From NCBI RefSeq assembly GCF_029211265.1, contig NZ_JARGEL010000013.1:1-64000 (forward strand): 64,000 nt of DNA, given 5' to 3'. The notes under the pieces are model-generated. The model was given only the letters and a program-made list of their open reading frames with translations, was not told the DNA's origin and ran no database searches. The stretch's first letter is position 1. Each line of letters starts with the position of its first letter. Position numbers and translations under genes: made by a program. Positions 12,171-21,048 of the stretch are shown in pieces. This stretch comes from Extensimonas soli (GTDB lineage Bacteria; Pseudomonadota; Gammaproteobacteria; Burkholderiales; Burkholderiaceae_C).

Positions 12171-12185
12171 AAGTCCGACAGGCTG
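12171..12185 (-). repeat. IS right terminal inverted repeat
   Basis: AAGTCCGACAGGCTG, the complement of 10660-10674, immediately followed by CTAG at 12186-12189. The transposase start lies 52 bp inside this end. Confidence 0.88.
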
Positions 12186-12214
12186 CTAGCCCCCGATATG
12201 GGTTCACTTCGGCG

Positions 12215-12520
12215 TCAGGCCTTGCCTGTGTCAGGGTGAGTTTTCAGCCAATCACGCAGTGCACGGTTGATGCGAGTTTGCCAGCCAGCACCCCCTTCTT
12301 TGAACGCTCCAAGTACGTCAGCGTCCAGTCGGATGTTCACATGCTCTTTGGGTTTGGCGGAAGAGGGGCGCCCGCGCTTGGGTTTGAGCATCTCCTTTGC
12401 CACAGTGACACCCATGATCTCGGCCAGCACATCCGCAGCAGGCCGAGCCTGAGCGAACCATTCTTCCGTGGCTTCTGGTGCGTCAGCATCAATTCGTTCT
12501 GGGTTAGGTTTGCGCGGCAT
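12215..12520 (-). CDS. brnA: BrnA-type antitoxin
   Basis: A 101-residue antitoxin of the BrnA (DUF4415) family. The C-terminal half EHVNIRLDADVLGAFKEGG and WQTRINRALRDWLKTHP is the ribbon-helix-helix DNA-binding domain. The middle (KPKRGRPSSAKPK) is basic. It would neutralise the RNase BrnT and, as a complex, repress the shared promoter. Its start overlaps the end of brnT by 17 bases, indicating translational coupling with the toxin gene first, the usual BrnTA order. The IS right end lies only 26 bp beyond its stop, so the pair itself is not interrupted. Confidence 0.9.
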   Translation of the reverse strand: MPRKPNPERIDADAPEATEEWFAQARPAADVLAEIMGVTVAKEMLKPKRGRPSSAKPKEHVNIRLDADVLGAFKEGGAGWQTRINRALRDWLKTHPDTGKA

Positions 12521-12773
12521 AACGTGTCCTTTCGCGTTGGTTGGCTCTGCGCAGGCTGATTACGTGAACCGCCCCGTCTCGCGGCGTGAACACCAACATG
12601 CACAAGTGCTCGCCTATGAAGCCCAGCGCCTGGTAGCGCCGCTCTGGATACGCCTGTCTTGTATCCTCAACAATCAGTGCACTGCTCCAGTCAAAGTCAG
12701 CGGCAAGCCCAAAAGGCATGCCGCGCTCCCGCTCGTTACGCTCACTCTTGGTTGGGTCATAGGTCAGGGGCAT
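12504..12773 (-). CDS. brnT: BrnT-type ribonuclease toxin
   Basis: An 89-residue BrnT (DUF497) toxin with LTYDPTKSERNERERGMPFG, DFDWSSALIVEDTRQAYPERR, ALGFIGEHLCMLVFTPRDG and VISLRRANQRERTRYA, which matches the family throughout. BrnT has a RelE-like fold and cleaves mRNA when free of BrnA. I chose the ATG at 12773 because it gives the usual family N-terminus. A GTG at 12791 in the same frame would add six residues. No clear Shine-Dalgarno sequence precedes either start, and a palindrome covers the region just upstream. Confidence 0.88.
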   Translation of the reverse strand: MPLTYDPTKSERNERERGMPFGLAADFDWSSALIVEDTRQAYPERRYQALGFIGEHLCMLVFTPRDGAVHVISLRRANQRERTRYAAQT

Positions 12774-12778
12774 TGATT

Positions 12779-12796
12779 TTATTGTATCCACAATAA
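12779..12796 (-). promoter_or_regulatory. Palindromic operator candidate at the brnT start
   Basis: TTATTGT and ACAATAA form a perfect 7-base inverted repeat around GGAT, centred just upstream of the brnT ATG. Inside it, TACAAT on the minus strand resembles a -10 box. No good -35 box at 17 bases was found. Because BrnTA pairs repress themselves through the BrnA RHH domain, this is a natural binding site. If TACAAT is the real -10, the brnT message starting at 12773 would be nearly leaderless. Confidence 0.5.
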
Positions 12797-13005
12797 ATGA
12801 TGCCGTTCCTACGCCAACCCATCAGCCTTCGCGGTGCGGTCCAGACGTGGGCTGAGGAACCAGGGCGTTTGGCCTCCTCGCCGGTCCCTATGGTGCGCTG
12901 AATACCATGAATCCCCAAGCGGGTCACCTTGTGGACTCGTACCCTGGGCCAGAGCGCAGGCGCGACCCCTACAATGCCCGGCGTCCCGACTGACGAAGAG
13001 CATCC

Positions 13006-14301
13006 ATGGTCCCGCACCTCATCACGGCCCTCACGGGGCCTATCAACGAACTCGAGCAACGCATGCTCGACGCCATGCCGGCCATAGAGCGCTGGTTTCG
13101 CCTCGAGTGGATGGAGCACACGCCGCCGTTTTACACCTCGGCCCATTTGCGCAACGCTGGCTTCAAGCTCGCGCCCGTGAACACCAACCTGTTTCCGCGC
13201 GGGTGGAATTTTCTCTCGGAAGACATGCTGCCGCTGGCCGTGCAGGCAGCGATCGCCGCCATCGAAAAGATCTGCCCCGAGGCGCGCAATCTGCTCATCA
13301 TTCCCGAAAACCACACGCGCAACCTGTCTTACCTTGCCAACCTGGTGCAGTTGCAGCGCATCTTCCAGCGCGCGGGGCTGAACGTGCGCGTGGGCTCTAT
13401 CGACCCCGGCGTCAAAAAGGCCACGCGCATCGAGCTGCCCAATGGCGACACCGTGGTGCTCGAGCCCGTGATGCGCACGGGTGGGCGGCTCGGGCTCAAG
13501 CACTTCGACCCCTGCACCATCTTGCTCAACAACGAGCTGGCCACGGGTACGCCCGGCATCCTCGAAGACCTGTACGGGCAATACCTGCTGCCGCCGCTGC
13601 ATGCAGGCGCGACGGTGCGGTGCAAGAGCAAGCATTTCAGGTGCTACGAGGAAGTGGGCAAACGCTTTGGCAAGATGTTGGGCATAGACCCCTGGCTGAT
13701 CCACCCAATTTCCGCGCCCTGCGAAGACGTGGACTTTGTCCAGGGGGCGGGGATGGAGCGCCTGCAGACCGAAGTCGATGCGCTACTCACCAAGGTGCGG
13801 CGCAAATACAAGGAATACGGCATCCACGAAAAGCCTTTCGTGATCCTCAAGGCCGATCAGGGCGCCTACAGCATGGGAGCGATGCCCGTGCACGACGCCA
13901 AGGAGCTCGAAGCGCTGAACCGCAAGGCGCGCAGCAAGATGGCCGTCACCAAGGACGGCATGCCCGTGCAGGCCGTGCTGATCCAGGAGGGCGTGCCCAC
14001 GCAGGAGCGCGTGCACGAGTCCGCGGCCGAGCCCGTGGTCTACACGATGGACCGCTACGTGATCGGCGGCGTTTACCGCGTGCACCCCGAGCGCGGCACG
14101 AACGAAAACCTCAACGCGCCGGGCGCGAGCTTCGTGCCGCTGGCGTTCACGCACGGCACGCAGATGCCCCAGCCCGGCGTGCGCCCGGGCACCAGCGCGC
14201 CGAATCGCTTTTACATGTACGGCGTGGTCGCGCGCCTGGCCATGCTCGCGGCGAGCTACGAGCTCGAAGCCACCGACCCGAACGCCGAGGTGTACGACTG
14301 A
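13006..14301 (+). CDS. gshA: Glutamate-cysteine ligase (ferrooxidans/Burkholderiales type)
   Basis: Makes gamma-glutamylcysteine from glutamate, cysteine and ATP, the first step of glutathione synthesis. The 431-residue protein belongs to the short family distinct from E. coli GshA. Recognisable stretches are WMEHTPPFYTSAHLRNAGFKLAPVNTN, FPRGWNFL, IPENHTRNLSYL, VILKADQGAYSMGAM and the C-terminal NRFYMYGVVARLAMLAASYELEA region. The ATG at 13006 agrees with the family N-terminus. A TACAAT at 12970-12975 is a possible -10, but no matching -35 is seen. gshB lies 3.4 kb downstream with kup and benE between. Confidence 0.93.
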   Translation: MVPHLITALTGPINELEQRMLDAMPAIERWFRLEWMEHTPPFYTSAHLRNAGFKLAPVNTNLFPRGWNFLSEDMLPLAVQAAIAAIEKICPEARNLLIIPENHTRNLSYLANLVQLQRIFQRAGLNVRVGSIDPGVKKATRIELPNGDTVVLEPVMRTGGRLGLKHFDPCTILLNNELATGTPGILEDLYGQYLLPPLHAGATVRCKSKHFRCYEEVGKRFGKMLGIDPWLIHPISAPCEDVDFVQGAGMERLQTEVDALLTKVRRKYKEYGIHEKPFVILKADQGAYSMGAMPVHDAKELEALNRKARSKMAVTKDGMPVQAVLIQEGVPTQERVHESAAEPVVYTMDRYVIGGVYRVHPERGTNENLNAPGASFVPLAFTHGTQMPQPGVRPGTSAPNRFYMYGVVARLAMLAASYELEATDPNAEVYD

Positions 14302-14452
14302 AGGCCCAGGAGGACGCCGCATGGCCTGCCGGGGAAAGTTGCCGCAGTGCAACAGGGCCGCTCAGACCATGCCGCACGCCGGGGCTGAGGGCACAATCAG
14401 TGTCTTCGATGTAACGAAACCCTGCTGAGCCTGCGGCCGCGGGGATTTATCT

Positions 14453-16321
14453 GTGCAAAGCTCGAAATCTTCCCTCACGGCGCTTACCTTGGGTGCCCTC
14501 GGCGTCGTTTATGGCGACATTGGCACGAGCGTGCTCTATGCCTTCAAGGAGGTGTTCGTCAGCGGTCATGTGCCGCTCACGCACGACAACATCCTGGGCG
14601 TGCTTTCCATGTTCTTCTGGGCGCTGACATTGATCGTCTCGCTCAAATATGTGGCGCTCATCATGCGCGCGGACAACCATGGCGAAGGCGGACTCATGGC
14701 CTTGCTCGCGCTGGCTTCGCTGTCCATCCACGACAACCCGCGTCTGCGCAGCGTCCTGCTCGTGGTCGGCGTTTTCGGTGTGGCGCTGTTTTTTGGCGAC
14801 GGCGTGATCACGCCCGCGATTTCCGTGCTCTCTGCCGTCGAGGGGCTCGAGGTGGTGACGCCGGCGGCCAAGCGCGTGGTCGTCCCCTTGTCGCTCGTGG
14901 TGCTGTTCCTGCTGTTCGTGTTCCAGCGGCGCGGCACCGGGGACATCGGCAAATTCTTTGGCCCGGTGATGGTGTTGTGGTTTCTCGGCATTGGTGTGCT
15001 GGGCGCGGTGCAGGTGGCCGGCAATCCTTCTGTCTTGGCGGCCGTGTTCCCCTGGCATGCCTTGCGCTTTGCCATGGCGCACCCGGGGCTGGCCTTCATC
15101 ACGCTGGGGGCGGTCTTTCTGTGTCTGACCGGTGCCGAAGCCTTGTACGCCGACATGGGGCATTTCGGCAAGGAGCCTATCCGCATCGCCTGGTTCGGGC
15201 TGGTCATGCCCTGCCTGGTGTTGAACTATTTTGGCCAGGGTGCGCTGGTACTGGCAGAGCCCGAGACCGTCGCCAATCCGTTTTTCATGCTGGCGCCCGA
15301 CTGGGCCCAGCTGCCTTTGGTGGCGCTGGCCACGGCTGCCACGGTGATCGCCTCCCAGGCTTTGATATCGGGGGCGTTTTCCGCGACCAAGCAGACCATT
15401 CAGCTCGGTTTTCTGCCGCGTCTGTCCATTTTGCACACCTCCATTCACGACACGGGGCAAATCTACATCCCGGCGGTCAACTGGGCCTTGCTTGCGGGCG
15501 TAGTCATGGCGGTGACATTTTTTGGCTCGTCCACGGCGCTGGCGGCGGCGTATGGTATTTCTGTCAGCCTGGTGATGGTGATCACGACCCTCATGACTTT
15601 TTTCGTGCTTCGCTACGGCTGGGGCTATCCCCTGCTGCTGTGCATTGCGGCGACGGGTTTTTTCCTGGTCATGGACCTGCTGTTTTTTGCTTCGAATTCG
15701 CTCAAGATCGTGCAGGGGGGGTGGTTCCCGCTGGCCATGGCGGCCGTGCTGTACGTGATCATGTCCACCTGGAAAGAAGGGCGGGCCTTGCTCAACGCCA
15801 GTTTGCGCCAGGATGCGCTCAAACTGCAGGACTTTCTCGATTCGGTGTTCCTGAGCCCGCCGACGCGGGTCGATGGTACGGCTGTGTTCCTCACGGCAGA
15901 GCCCGGCATCGTGCCCAACGCGCTTTTGCACAATCTCAAACACAACAAGGTACTGCACCGGCAGAACCTGTTCGTCACCGTGCGCAACCACGAGGTGCCA
16001 TGGATAGGCCTGGACAAGCGCCTGGAAGTCGAGCCGCTGGGCCACGACTGCTGGCAGGTGATCGTGCACTACGGATTCAAGAATGACCCGGACCTGCCCA
16101 GCGCGCTCGCACAGCTGCGCGGGCACGGCTGCGATGTCGACCCCATGAACACCAGTTACTTCCTTTCGCGTGACATCATCATTCCCACCATGGGTGCTGG
16201 CATGGCTTCCTGGCGCGAAAAACTCTTTGCCCAGATGCACCACAACGCCAGTGGTGCGGCCGATTTTCTGCACCTGCCGAACAACGCCGTCGTCGAACTC
16301 GGCTCCAAGATCGAGATTTGA
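14453..16321 (+). CDS. kup: Kup/Trk-type potassium uptake protein
   Basis: An inner-membrane potassium-proton symporter of the KUP family, 622 residues. The start region [23 protein letters not shown], then [32 protein letters not shown] and [15 protein letters not shown] are hallmark segments, with about twelve membrane helices. A hydrophilic C-terminal domain follows residue 455. The GTG at 14453 is supported by GGGG nine bases upstream and by the family N-terminus. It lies between gshA and benE on the same strand. Confidence 0.95.
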   Translation: MQSSKSSLTALTLGALGVVYGDIGTSVLYAFKEVFVSGHVPLTHDNILGVLSMFFWALTLIVSLKYVALIMRADNHGEGGLMALLALASLSIHDNPRLRSVLLVVGVFGVALFFGDGVITPAISVLSAVEGLEVVTPAAKRVVVPLSLVVLFLLFVFQRRGTGDIGKFFGPVMVLWFLGIGVLGAVQVAGNPSVLAAVFPWHALRFAMAHPGLAFITLGAVFLCLTGAEALYADMGHFGKEPIRIAWFGLVMPCLVLNYFGQGALVLAEPETVANPFFMLAPDWAQLPLVALATAATVIASQALISGAFSATKQTIQLGFLPRLSILHTSIHDTGQIYIPAVNWALLAGVVMAVTFFGSSTALAAAYGISVSLVMVITTLMTFFVLRYGWGYPLLLCIAATGFFLVMDLLFFASNSLKIVQGGWFPLAMAAVLYVIMSTWKEGRALLNASLRQDALKLQDFLDSVFLSPPTRVDGTAVFLTAEPGIVPNALLHNLKHNKVLHRQNLFVTVRNHEVPWIGLDKRLEVEPLGHDCWQVIVHYGFKNDPDLPSALAQLRGHGCDVDPMNTSYFLSRDIIIPTMGAGMASWREKLFAQMHHNASGAADFLHLPNNAVVELGSKIEI

Positions 16322-16332
16322 TTCCAAGTCTT

Positions 16333-16390
16333 TTAGGCTTTTTGCTCAGAACTATCAAGCGTAAGATGCTACAAATAACGTAGCTTTCGC
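16333..16390 (-). repeat. Dispersed AGCTGCTTG-type repeat, copy 2 (diverged)
   Basis: On the minus strand the kup-benE gap reads AGCTACGTTATTTGTAGC, then TTACGCTTGATAG and GCAAAAAGCCTAAAA. This follows the same plan as the other copies (AGCTGC, GCTTGAT, spacer, a GC-AAAGGCC-like block, an AT-rich tail) but is the most diverged, so assignment is tentative. Confidence 0.4.
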
Positions 16391-16500
16391 GGGCGCTGAG
16401 CGGCGCTCTAAACGTGCTGGGCAAGCGCTCGGCACGTGCTGCGGTGCGCCCGGATGCCCCTGCCATGCACGCCCGCGGCGCCAATGCCAGAATCGCGGCC

Positions 16501-17688
16501 ATGCAGTTTTTCAAAGACCTCAGCCTCTCGGCCGTGACCGCTGGCTTCGTGGCCATGCTCGTGGGGTTCACGAGTTCGGTGGCCATCATCTTCCAGGCCG
16601 CGCAGGCGCTGCACGCCACGCCGGCGCAAATCACCTCGTGGGTCTGGGCGCTGGGTCTGGGCGCGGGGCTGTGCACCTTGCTGCCCTCGCTGCTCGTGCG
16701 CATGCCGGTGATGGTGGCCTGGTCCACGCCGGGGCTCGCCGTGATCGCCACGGCAGGCCTCGAGGGCGGCTTCGACATGGCGCACGCCGTGGGCGCGTTT
16801 CTGGTCTGCGCCGCGCTCATGACGCTCGCGGGCGCGACCGGCTGGTTCGAGCGCGTGATGAACCGCATTCCCATGGAAATCGCCTCGGCGCTGCTCGCAG
16901 GCGTGCTTGCGCGCTTCGGCCTGCAGGCCTTCACCGCGGCACAGACGGCGCTGCCGCTGGTGCTCTTGATGCTCGGCGGCTACCTGCTCGCGCGCCGCTT
17001 CGTGCCGCGCTACGCGGTGGTCGTGACGCTGGCGGTGGGCGTTGCCTGGGTGCTGCTGCGCGGCGAGCTGGCCTGGGCCAGCGTGCACCTGGAGCTCGCG
17101 CGCCCGGTGTTCACCGCGCCCGTGTTCAGCCTTGCGGCCGCCATCAGCCTCGCGGTGCCGCTGTTCATCGTCACCATGGCTTCGCAGAACCTGCCCGGCG
17201 TGGCTGTGATCCGTGCGACGGGCTACAAAATCCAGGTCTCGCGCCTCATCACGCTCACGGGCCTTGCCACCGTGGTGCTCGCGCCGTTCGGCGCGCACGC
17301 GCTCAACCTGAGCGCCATCACCGCCGCGATCTGCATGGGCCCCGAGGCGCATGAAGACCGCGCCAAGCGCTACACCGCCGCCGTCGCGTGCGGCTTGTTT
17401 TACGTCCTCGTCGGCCTGTTCGGTGCCATCATCACGAGCCTGCTCATGGCCTTCCCGAAAGAGCTGGTCGCGGCGATTGCGGGCCTGGCGCTGCTGGGCA
17501 CCATTGGCAATGGCCTGGTCGTGGCGCTGCGCGAAGAGGCGCACCGCGAGGCCGCACTCATCACTTTCCTCGTCACCTTGAGCGGCGTGGCCCTGGCCGG
17601 CGTGGGCTCGGCCTTCTGGGGCGTGACCGCGGGCAGCCTCGCGCTGCTCGTGCAAGGCTTGCGAAGCGGCCGTGCGGCACGCGGCTGA
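16501..17688 (+). CDS. BenE family benzoate/H+ symporter-like transporter
   Basis: A 395-residue membrane transporter of the BenE family (nucleobase-cation-symporter fold). It shows repeated hydrophobic helices and family stretches MPVMVAWSTPGLAVIAT, FNRIPMEIASALLAGVLARFG-like sequence (here MNRIPMEIASALLAGV), MASQNLPGVAVIRATGY and FLVTLSG near the end. BenE members import benzoate or related organic acids, but no benzoate pathway genes are nearby, so the substrate is open. The ATG at 16501 (MQFFKDLSLSAV) is chosen from the family N-terminus; an in-frame extension to 16414 looks non-homologous. Confidence 0.88.
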   Translation: MQFFKDLSLSAVTAGFVAMLVGFTSSVAIIFQAAQALHATPAQITSWVWALGLGAGLCTLLPSLLVRMPVMVAWSTPGLAVIATAGLEGGFDMAHAVGAFLVCAALMTLAGATGWFERVMNRIPMEIASALLAGVLARFGLQAFTAAQTALPLVLLMLGGYLLARRFVPRYAVVVTLAVGVAWVLLRGELAWASVHLELARPVFTAPVFSLAAAISLAVPLFIVTMASQNLPGVAVIRATGYKIQVSRLITLTGLATVVLAPFGAHALNLSAITAAICMGPEAHEDRAKRYTAAVACGLFYVLVGLFGAIITSLLMAFPKELVAAIAGLALLGTIGNGLVVALREEAHREAALITFLVTLSGVALAGVGSAFWGVTAGSLALLVQGLRSGRAARG

Positions 17689-17727
17689 CCTTCTGACCTT
17701 CGATTCATTCCCTTTTTCCTTCTCACC

Positions 17728-18687
17728 ATGCAACTGCTGTTCATCGCCGACCCGCTTGAAACCTTCAAGATCACCAAAGACACCACGTTCGCGATGATGC
17801 GCGAGGCGCAGCGCCGCGGCCACACGCTGGCCGTGTGCGAGCCCAGCCATCTTGCGTGGCGCAGCGGCGGGCGCGTGCACGCGCAGGTGCGCGACGTCGA
17901 GCTCACAGGCCGCACCGACGACTGGTACACGGCCGGGCCGCTGCGCCAGGCCGCGCTGGCCGACTTCGACGCCGTGCTCATGCGCAAGGACCCGCCTTTC
18001 GACAGCGAATACTTCTACGCCACGCACCTGCTCGAACAGGCCGAGCGCGAAGGCGCGCGCGTCTTCAACAAGCCCCGCGCGCTGCGCGACCACCCCGAAA
18101 AGCTCGCGATCATGGAGTTTGCGCAGTTCAGCGCGCCCACGCTGGTCACGCGCGACGCGCAGGCAATCCGCGCCTTCCACGCCGAGCACCAGGACATCAT
18201 CCTCAAGCCGCTCGACGGCATGGGCGGAATGGGCATTTTCCGCGTCGGCCCCGACGGCCTGAACCTGGGCAGCATCACCGAAACGCTGAACCGCCACGGC
18301 GCGCAGACCGTGATGGTGCAAAAGTTTCTGCCCGAAATCGTGCAGGGCGACAAGCGCGTGCTGCTCATCGGCGGCGAGCCCGTGCCCTATTGCCTTGCGC
18401 GCATCCCGCAGGGCAGCGAGGTGCGCGGCAACCTCGCGGCGGGCGGCAAGGGCGTGGCCCAGCCGCTGTCCGAGCGCGATTGGGACATCGCGCGCACGCT
18501 CGCCCCCATCCTCCATGCCCGCGGCCTGCTGCTGGTGGGCGTGGACGTGATCGGTGACTGCATTACCGAGATCAACGTCACCAGTCCGACCTGCTTCCAG
18601 GAAATCCACGCCCAGACCGGCTACGACGTGGCGCGGCGCTTCATCGACGCGCTCGAGGAAGCGGTAGTTGCATCCCCGGATCGATAG
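17728..18687 (+). CDS. gshB: Glutathione synthetase
   Basis: Adds glycine to gamma-glutamylcysteine using ATP, completing glutathione. The 319-residue ATP-grasp protein begins MQLLFIADPLETFKITKDTTFAMM, which is diagnostic. It continues with MRKDPPFDSEYFYATHLLEQ, ILKPLDGMGGMGIFRV (glycine-rich loop) and the C-terminal EINVTSPTCFQEI metal-binding segment. It starts 39 bp after benE and is probably co-transcribed with it. It is separated from gshA by two transporter genes. Confidence 0.97.
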   Translation: MQLLFIADPLETFKITKDTTFAMMREAQRRGHTLAVCEPSHLAWRSGGRVHAQVRDVELTGRTDDWYTAGPLRQAALADFDAVLMRKDPPFDSEYFYATHLLEQAEREGARVFNKPRALRDHPEKLAIMEFAQFSAPTLVTRDAQAIRAFHAEHQDIILKPLDGMGGMGIFRVGPDGLNLGSITETLNRHGAQTVMVQKFLPEIVQGDKRVLLIGGEPVPYCLARIPQGSEVRGNLAAGGKGVAQPLSERDWDIARTLAPILHARGLLLVGVDVIGDCITEINVTSPTCFQEIHAQTGYDVARRFIDALEEAVVASPDR

Positions 18688-18730
18688 ACCTCGGAGCCAA
18701 GGTTCCCGCGTCGAAAAAAGCCCGACGACT

Positions 18731-19501
18731 TCAAAATCTGCCGTGGCGGCCAGAGCCCGCAGCAAAACGCGCAGCGCCGGCCACGCCTTCGGCCAAAACC
18801 ACGGGCGCACCGCGCACGCCCTCGGCGCGCAGCGCCTCCTCAAGCGGCAGGCTCCACTGCGCATACGCAGAGGCGCGATCGATCAGCATGCACTGCTGCG
18901 GAAACGCGGCGATCTGCCGCGCGAGCTCCTGCGCCGCGGCCAGTGCCCCGCCCACGGGTGTGACGCGGTTGACCAGCCCCATCGCCAGGGCCTCTTGCGC
19001 CGACACGGCGCGCCCCGTGAGGATCAGGTCGAGCGCGCGCCCCATGCCCACGATGCGCGGCAGGCGCACCGTGCCGCCGTCGATCAGCGGCACGCCCCAG
19101 CGCCGGCAGAACACGCCCAGCGTCGCGTCCTCGTCGGCCACGCGGAGGTCGGCCAGCAGCGCGAGTTCGAGCCCGCCAGCCACTGCGTAGCCGTTGATCG
19201 CCGCGATCAGCGGTTTGCGCAACGCCATGCGCGACGGCCCCATGGGCCCGCTGCCGCTGCCGTCGGGCGTGACCTCGTTGCGCAGCTGCGCGTCGCCCAT
19301 CGCGGCCAGATCGGCGCCGGCGCAAAAATGCCCGCCTGCTCCATGCAGCACGGCCACGCGCAAGTCGTCGTCTGCCTCGAAACGCTCGCACGCCGCGCGC
19401 AAGGCCTGCGCCATCGGTCGGTGCACGGCGTTGCGTTTGTCGGGGCGATGCAGCGTGATCGTGGCGATCGGTGCGGCGGCTTCGAAGAGGACGTCGGGCA
19501 T
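18731..19501 (-). CDS. Enoyl-CoA hydratase/isomerase family (crotonase fold)
   Basis: A 256-residue crotonase-fold enzyme acting on CoA thioesters. Oxyanion-hole segments are visible: GAGGHFCAGADLAAM (first) and AINGYAVAGGLELALLADLRVA (second). The region where hydratases usually carry the catalytic Glu pair reads CRRWGVPLIDGGTVRLPRIVG, which resembles a subgroup whose reaction cannot be assigned from sequence. The C-terminus is rich in Gly and Ala. It is convergent with gshB and lies 87 bp after the methylase-fold gene on the same strand. Confidence 0.88.
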   Translation of the reverse strand: MPDVLFEAAAPIATITLHRPDKRNAVHRPMAQALRAACERFEADDDLRVAVLHGAGGHFCAGADLAAMGDAQLRNEVTPDGSGSGPMGPSRMALRKPLIAAINGYAVAGGLELALLADLRVADEDATLGVFCRRWGVPLIDGGTVRLPRIVGMGRALDLILTGRAVSAQEALAMGLVNRVTPVGGALAAAQELARQIAAFPQQCMLIDRASAYAQWSLPLEEALRAEGVRGAPVVLAEGVAGAARFAAGSGRHGRF

Positions 19502-19588
19502 GGGAATTTCCTCGTGAAGGGATGAAGGAGTCGGGTGTGGTAAAGCGTAGCAAAAGGGGCGTTGCAGCGCGCACGCACGCTTGCGAGC

Positions 19589-20425
19589 TCAGGCGCCGAT
19601 GCCAAAAACCGTGGGGGTGCGCGGCTCGGGTGGGCTCGGGTCGCGGCGCCACTCGGCCACGGTTTTGCAGGCGATGCGCGCCTCGGGCAGTGTCAGCCCG
19701 CTTGCGAGCGCCACGCGCGTGCGCGGCTGCAGGGTTTGCAAGAGCGCCTGCCAGAGCGCGGCGTTGCGGTACGGCGTTTCGATGAAAAGCTGGGTCTGCC
19801 CGCTTTGCAAGGCCGTGGCTTCGAGGGCGCGGATGCGCTGGGCGCGCGCGCTCGCGTCCTGCGGCAGGTAGCCCGTGAAGGCGAAGTTCTGCCCGTTCAG
19901 GCCGCTGGCCGCGAGCGCGAGCAGGAGCGAGACGGGGCCCACCAGCGGGCACACCGGCACGCCCAGCGCATGCGCGGCGCGCACCACCGAACTGCCGGGG
20001 TCGGCCACGGCGGGCATGCCGGCTTCGCTGACCAGGCCCATGTCGTGCCCGGCGAGGGCAGGCGCGAGCAGCGCGCGCGCATCGAAGGCGGCCATGCCCT
20101 GGGCGCCGTGGTCGCCTTTTTTGTGCACGGCGCGCGGCAGCTCGGTGATGTGCTGCTGCTGCAGCGGCGCCGCCAAGGGGTGGAGCGCAGCGACGCGCGC
20201 AAGGTAGGCGCGCGTGCTCTTGGCGTTTTCGCACACCCAGTGCGTGAGGCGCGCGGCCACCTGCAGCGTGCCTGCGGGCAGCACGCTGTCGAGCGGCACC
20301 TGGCGCGCGCAGCCGAAGTCGAGCGGCGCGGGCACGAGGTACAGCGTGCCCGACGCTGCGCGCGCAAAAGCTGGAGAGCCGGCAGGGGTGCCAGAGGTGG
20401 GCGCGCGGCTGCTGGGGGCGCTCAT
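19589..20425 (-). CDS. Tetrapyrrole-methylase-fold SAM-dependent methyltransferase (RsmI-like)
   Basis: A 278-residue protein of the family containing RsmI, which methylates 16S rRNA. It has the N-terminal GTLYLVPAPLD, then VCENAKSTRAYL, GLVSEAGMPAVADPGSSVVRAAH (the family SAM-site loop) and VGPVSLLLALAASGLNGQNFAFTGYLP, plus QTQLFIETPYRNAAL. It differs from RsmI proper in the first segment, so it is best called a paralogue of unknown target. An extra 25-residue Pro/Ser/Ala-rich N-terminus is present. Its ATG overlaps the maf TGA by four bases (ATGA), indicating coupled translation. Confidence 0.82.
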   Translation of the reverse strand: MSAPSSRAPTSGTPAGSPAFARAASGTLYLVPAPLDFGCARQVPLDSVLPAGTLQVAARLTHWVCENAKSTRAYLARVAALHPLAAPLQQQHITELPRAVHKKGDHGAQGMAAFDARALLAPALAGHDMGLVSEAGMPAVADPGSSVVRAAHALGVPVCPLVGPVSLLLALAASGLNGQNFAFTGYLPQDASARAQRIRALEATALQSGQTQLFIETPYRNAALWQALLQTLQPRTRVALASGLTLPEARIACKTVAEWRRDPSPPEPRTPTVFGIGA

Positions 20426-21021
20426 GGCAGCGTGAGCCCGGCGGCGCGCAGCAGGCGGCAGGTGTGGATCAGCGGCAGGCCCACGAGCGCCGTGGGGTCG
20501 TCGCTCACGATGGCGTCGAGCAGCGCGATGCCCAGGCCTTCGCTCTTGGCGCTGCCCGCACAGTCGTAGGGCTGCTCGGCGCGCAGGTAGCGCTCGATTT
20601 CATCGTCCGAAAGCATGCGAAAGCGCACCTCCACGGTCGCGAGTTCGGTCTGCGCAAAGCCCGTCGCGGCGCAGACCACGGCCACGGCGGTCTGGAACAG
20701 CACCGTGCGCCCGCGCATCTGGCGCAGCTGCGCCACGGCGCGCTCGTGCGTGCCGGGCTTGCCCAGCGGCTGCCCGGCCAGGTCGGCGACCTGGTCCGAG
20801 CCTATGACCAGCGCCTGCGGGTGTTGTGCGGCCACGGCCTGCGCCTTGGCGAGTGCCAGGCGCAGCGCCAGCGCGCGCGGCGCCTCATCAGGCAGCGGCG
20901 TTTCATCGACTTCGGGGGCGGATACGGTGAAGGGCACGCGCAGCCGCGCGAGCAATTCGCGCCGGTAGCGCGAGGTGGAGCCCAAAACCAATGGGCGTTC
21001 TGTGGCAAGGGGGATGGGCAT
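20422..21021 (-). CDS. maf: Maf-like nucleotide pyrophosphatase (YceF type)
   Basis: A 199-residue house-cleaning enzyme that hydrolyses noncanonical nucleotides; the YceF subgroup prefers 7-methyl-GTP. Visible motifs are LVLGSTSRYRRELLARL (SxxR region), the Asp/Glu in APEVDETPLPDEAP, VIGSDQVADL and the C-terminal YDCAGSAKSEGLGIALLDAI. The ATG at 21021 is chosen by homology although the frame stays open far upstream. It is divergent from the yceD gene with only 27 bp between starts, a conserved arrangement in this order. It overlaps the next gene by four bases. Confidence 0.93.
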   Translation of the reverse strand: MPIPLATERPLVLGSTSRYRRELLARLRVPFTVSAPEVDETPLPDEAPRALALRLALAKAQAVAAQHPQALVIGSDQVADLAGQPLGKPGTHERAVAQLRQMRGRTVLFQTAVAVVCAATGFAQTELATVEVRFRMLSDDEIERYLRAEQPYDCAGSAKSEGLGIALLDAIVSDDPTALVGLPLIHTCRLLRAAGLTLP

Positions 21022-21048
21022 GGGGCGCGATTCTCTTACACTGCCGCG

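Larger units (their letters stand above)
10660..12185 (-). mobile_element. Complete IS1182-type insertion sequence flanked by CTAG
   Basis: A 1526-bp element bounded by perfect 15-base inverted ends (CAGCCTGTCGGACTT at 10660-10674 and its complement at 12171-12185). A CTAG lies on each side (10656-10659 and 12186-12189), consistent with a 4-bp target duplication or a palindromic target. It contains one intact transposase gene and lies between ppk2 and the BrnTA pair. The 13-base core GCCTGTCGGACTT recurs at the end of the miniature element at 29765-29933. Confidence 0.9.

Noticed and set aside
20464-21048. Upstream extension of the yceD gene opposite maf
   Set aside because: It is antisense to maf along its whole length. 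The DUF177 resemblance starts only after 21049.
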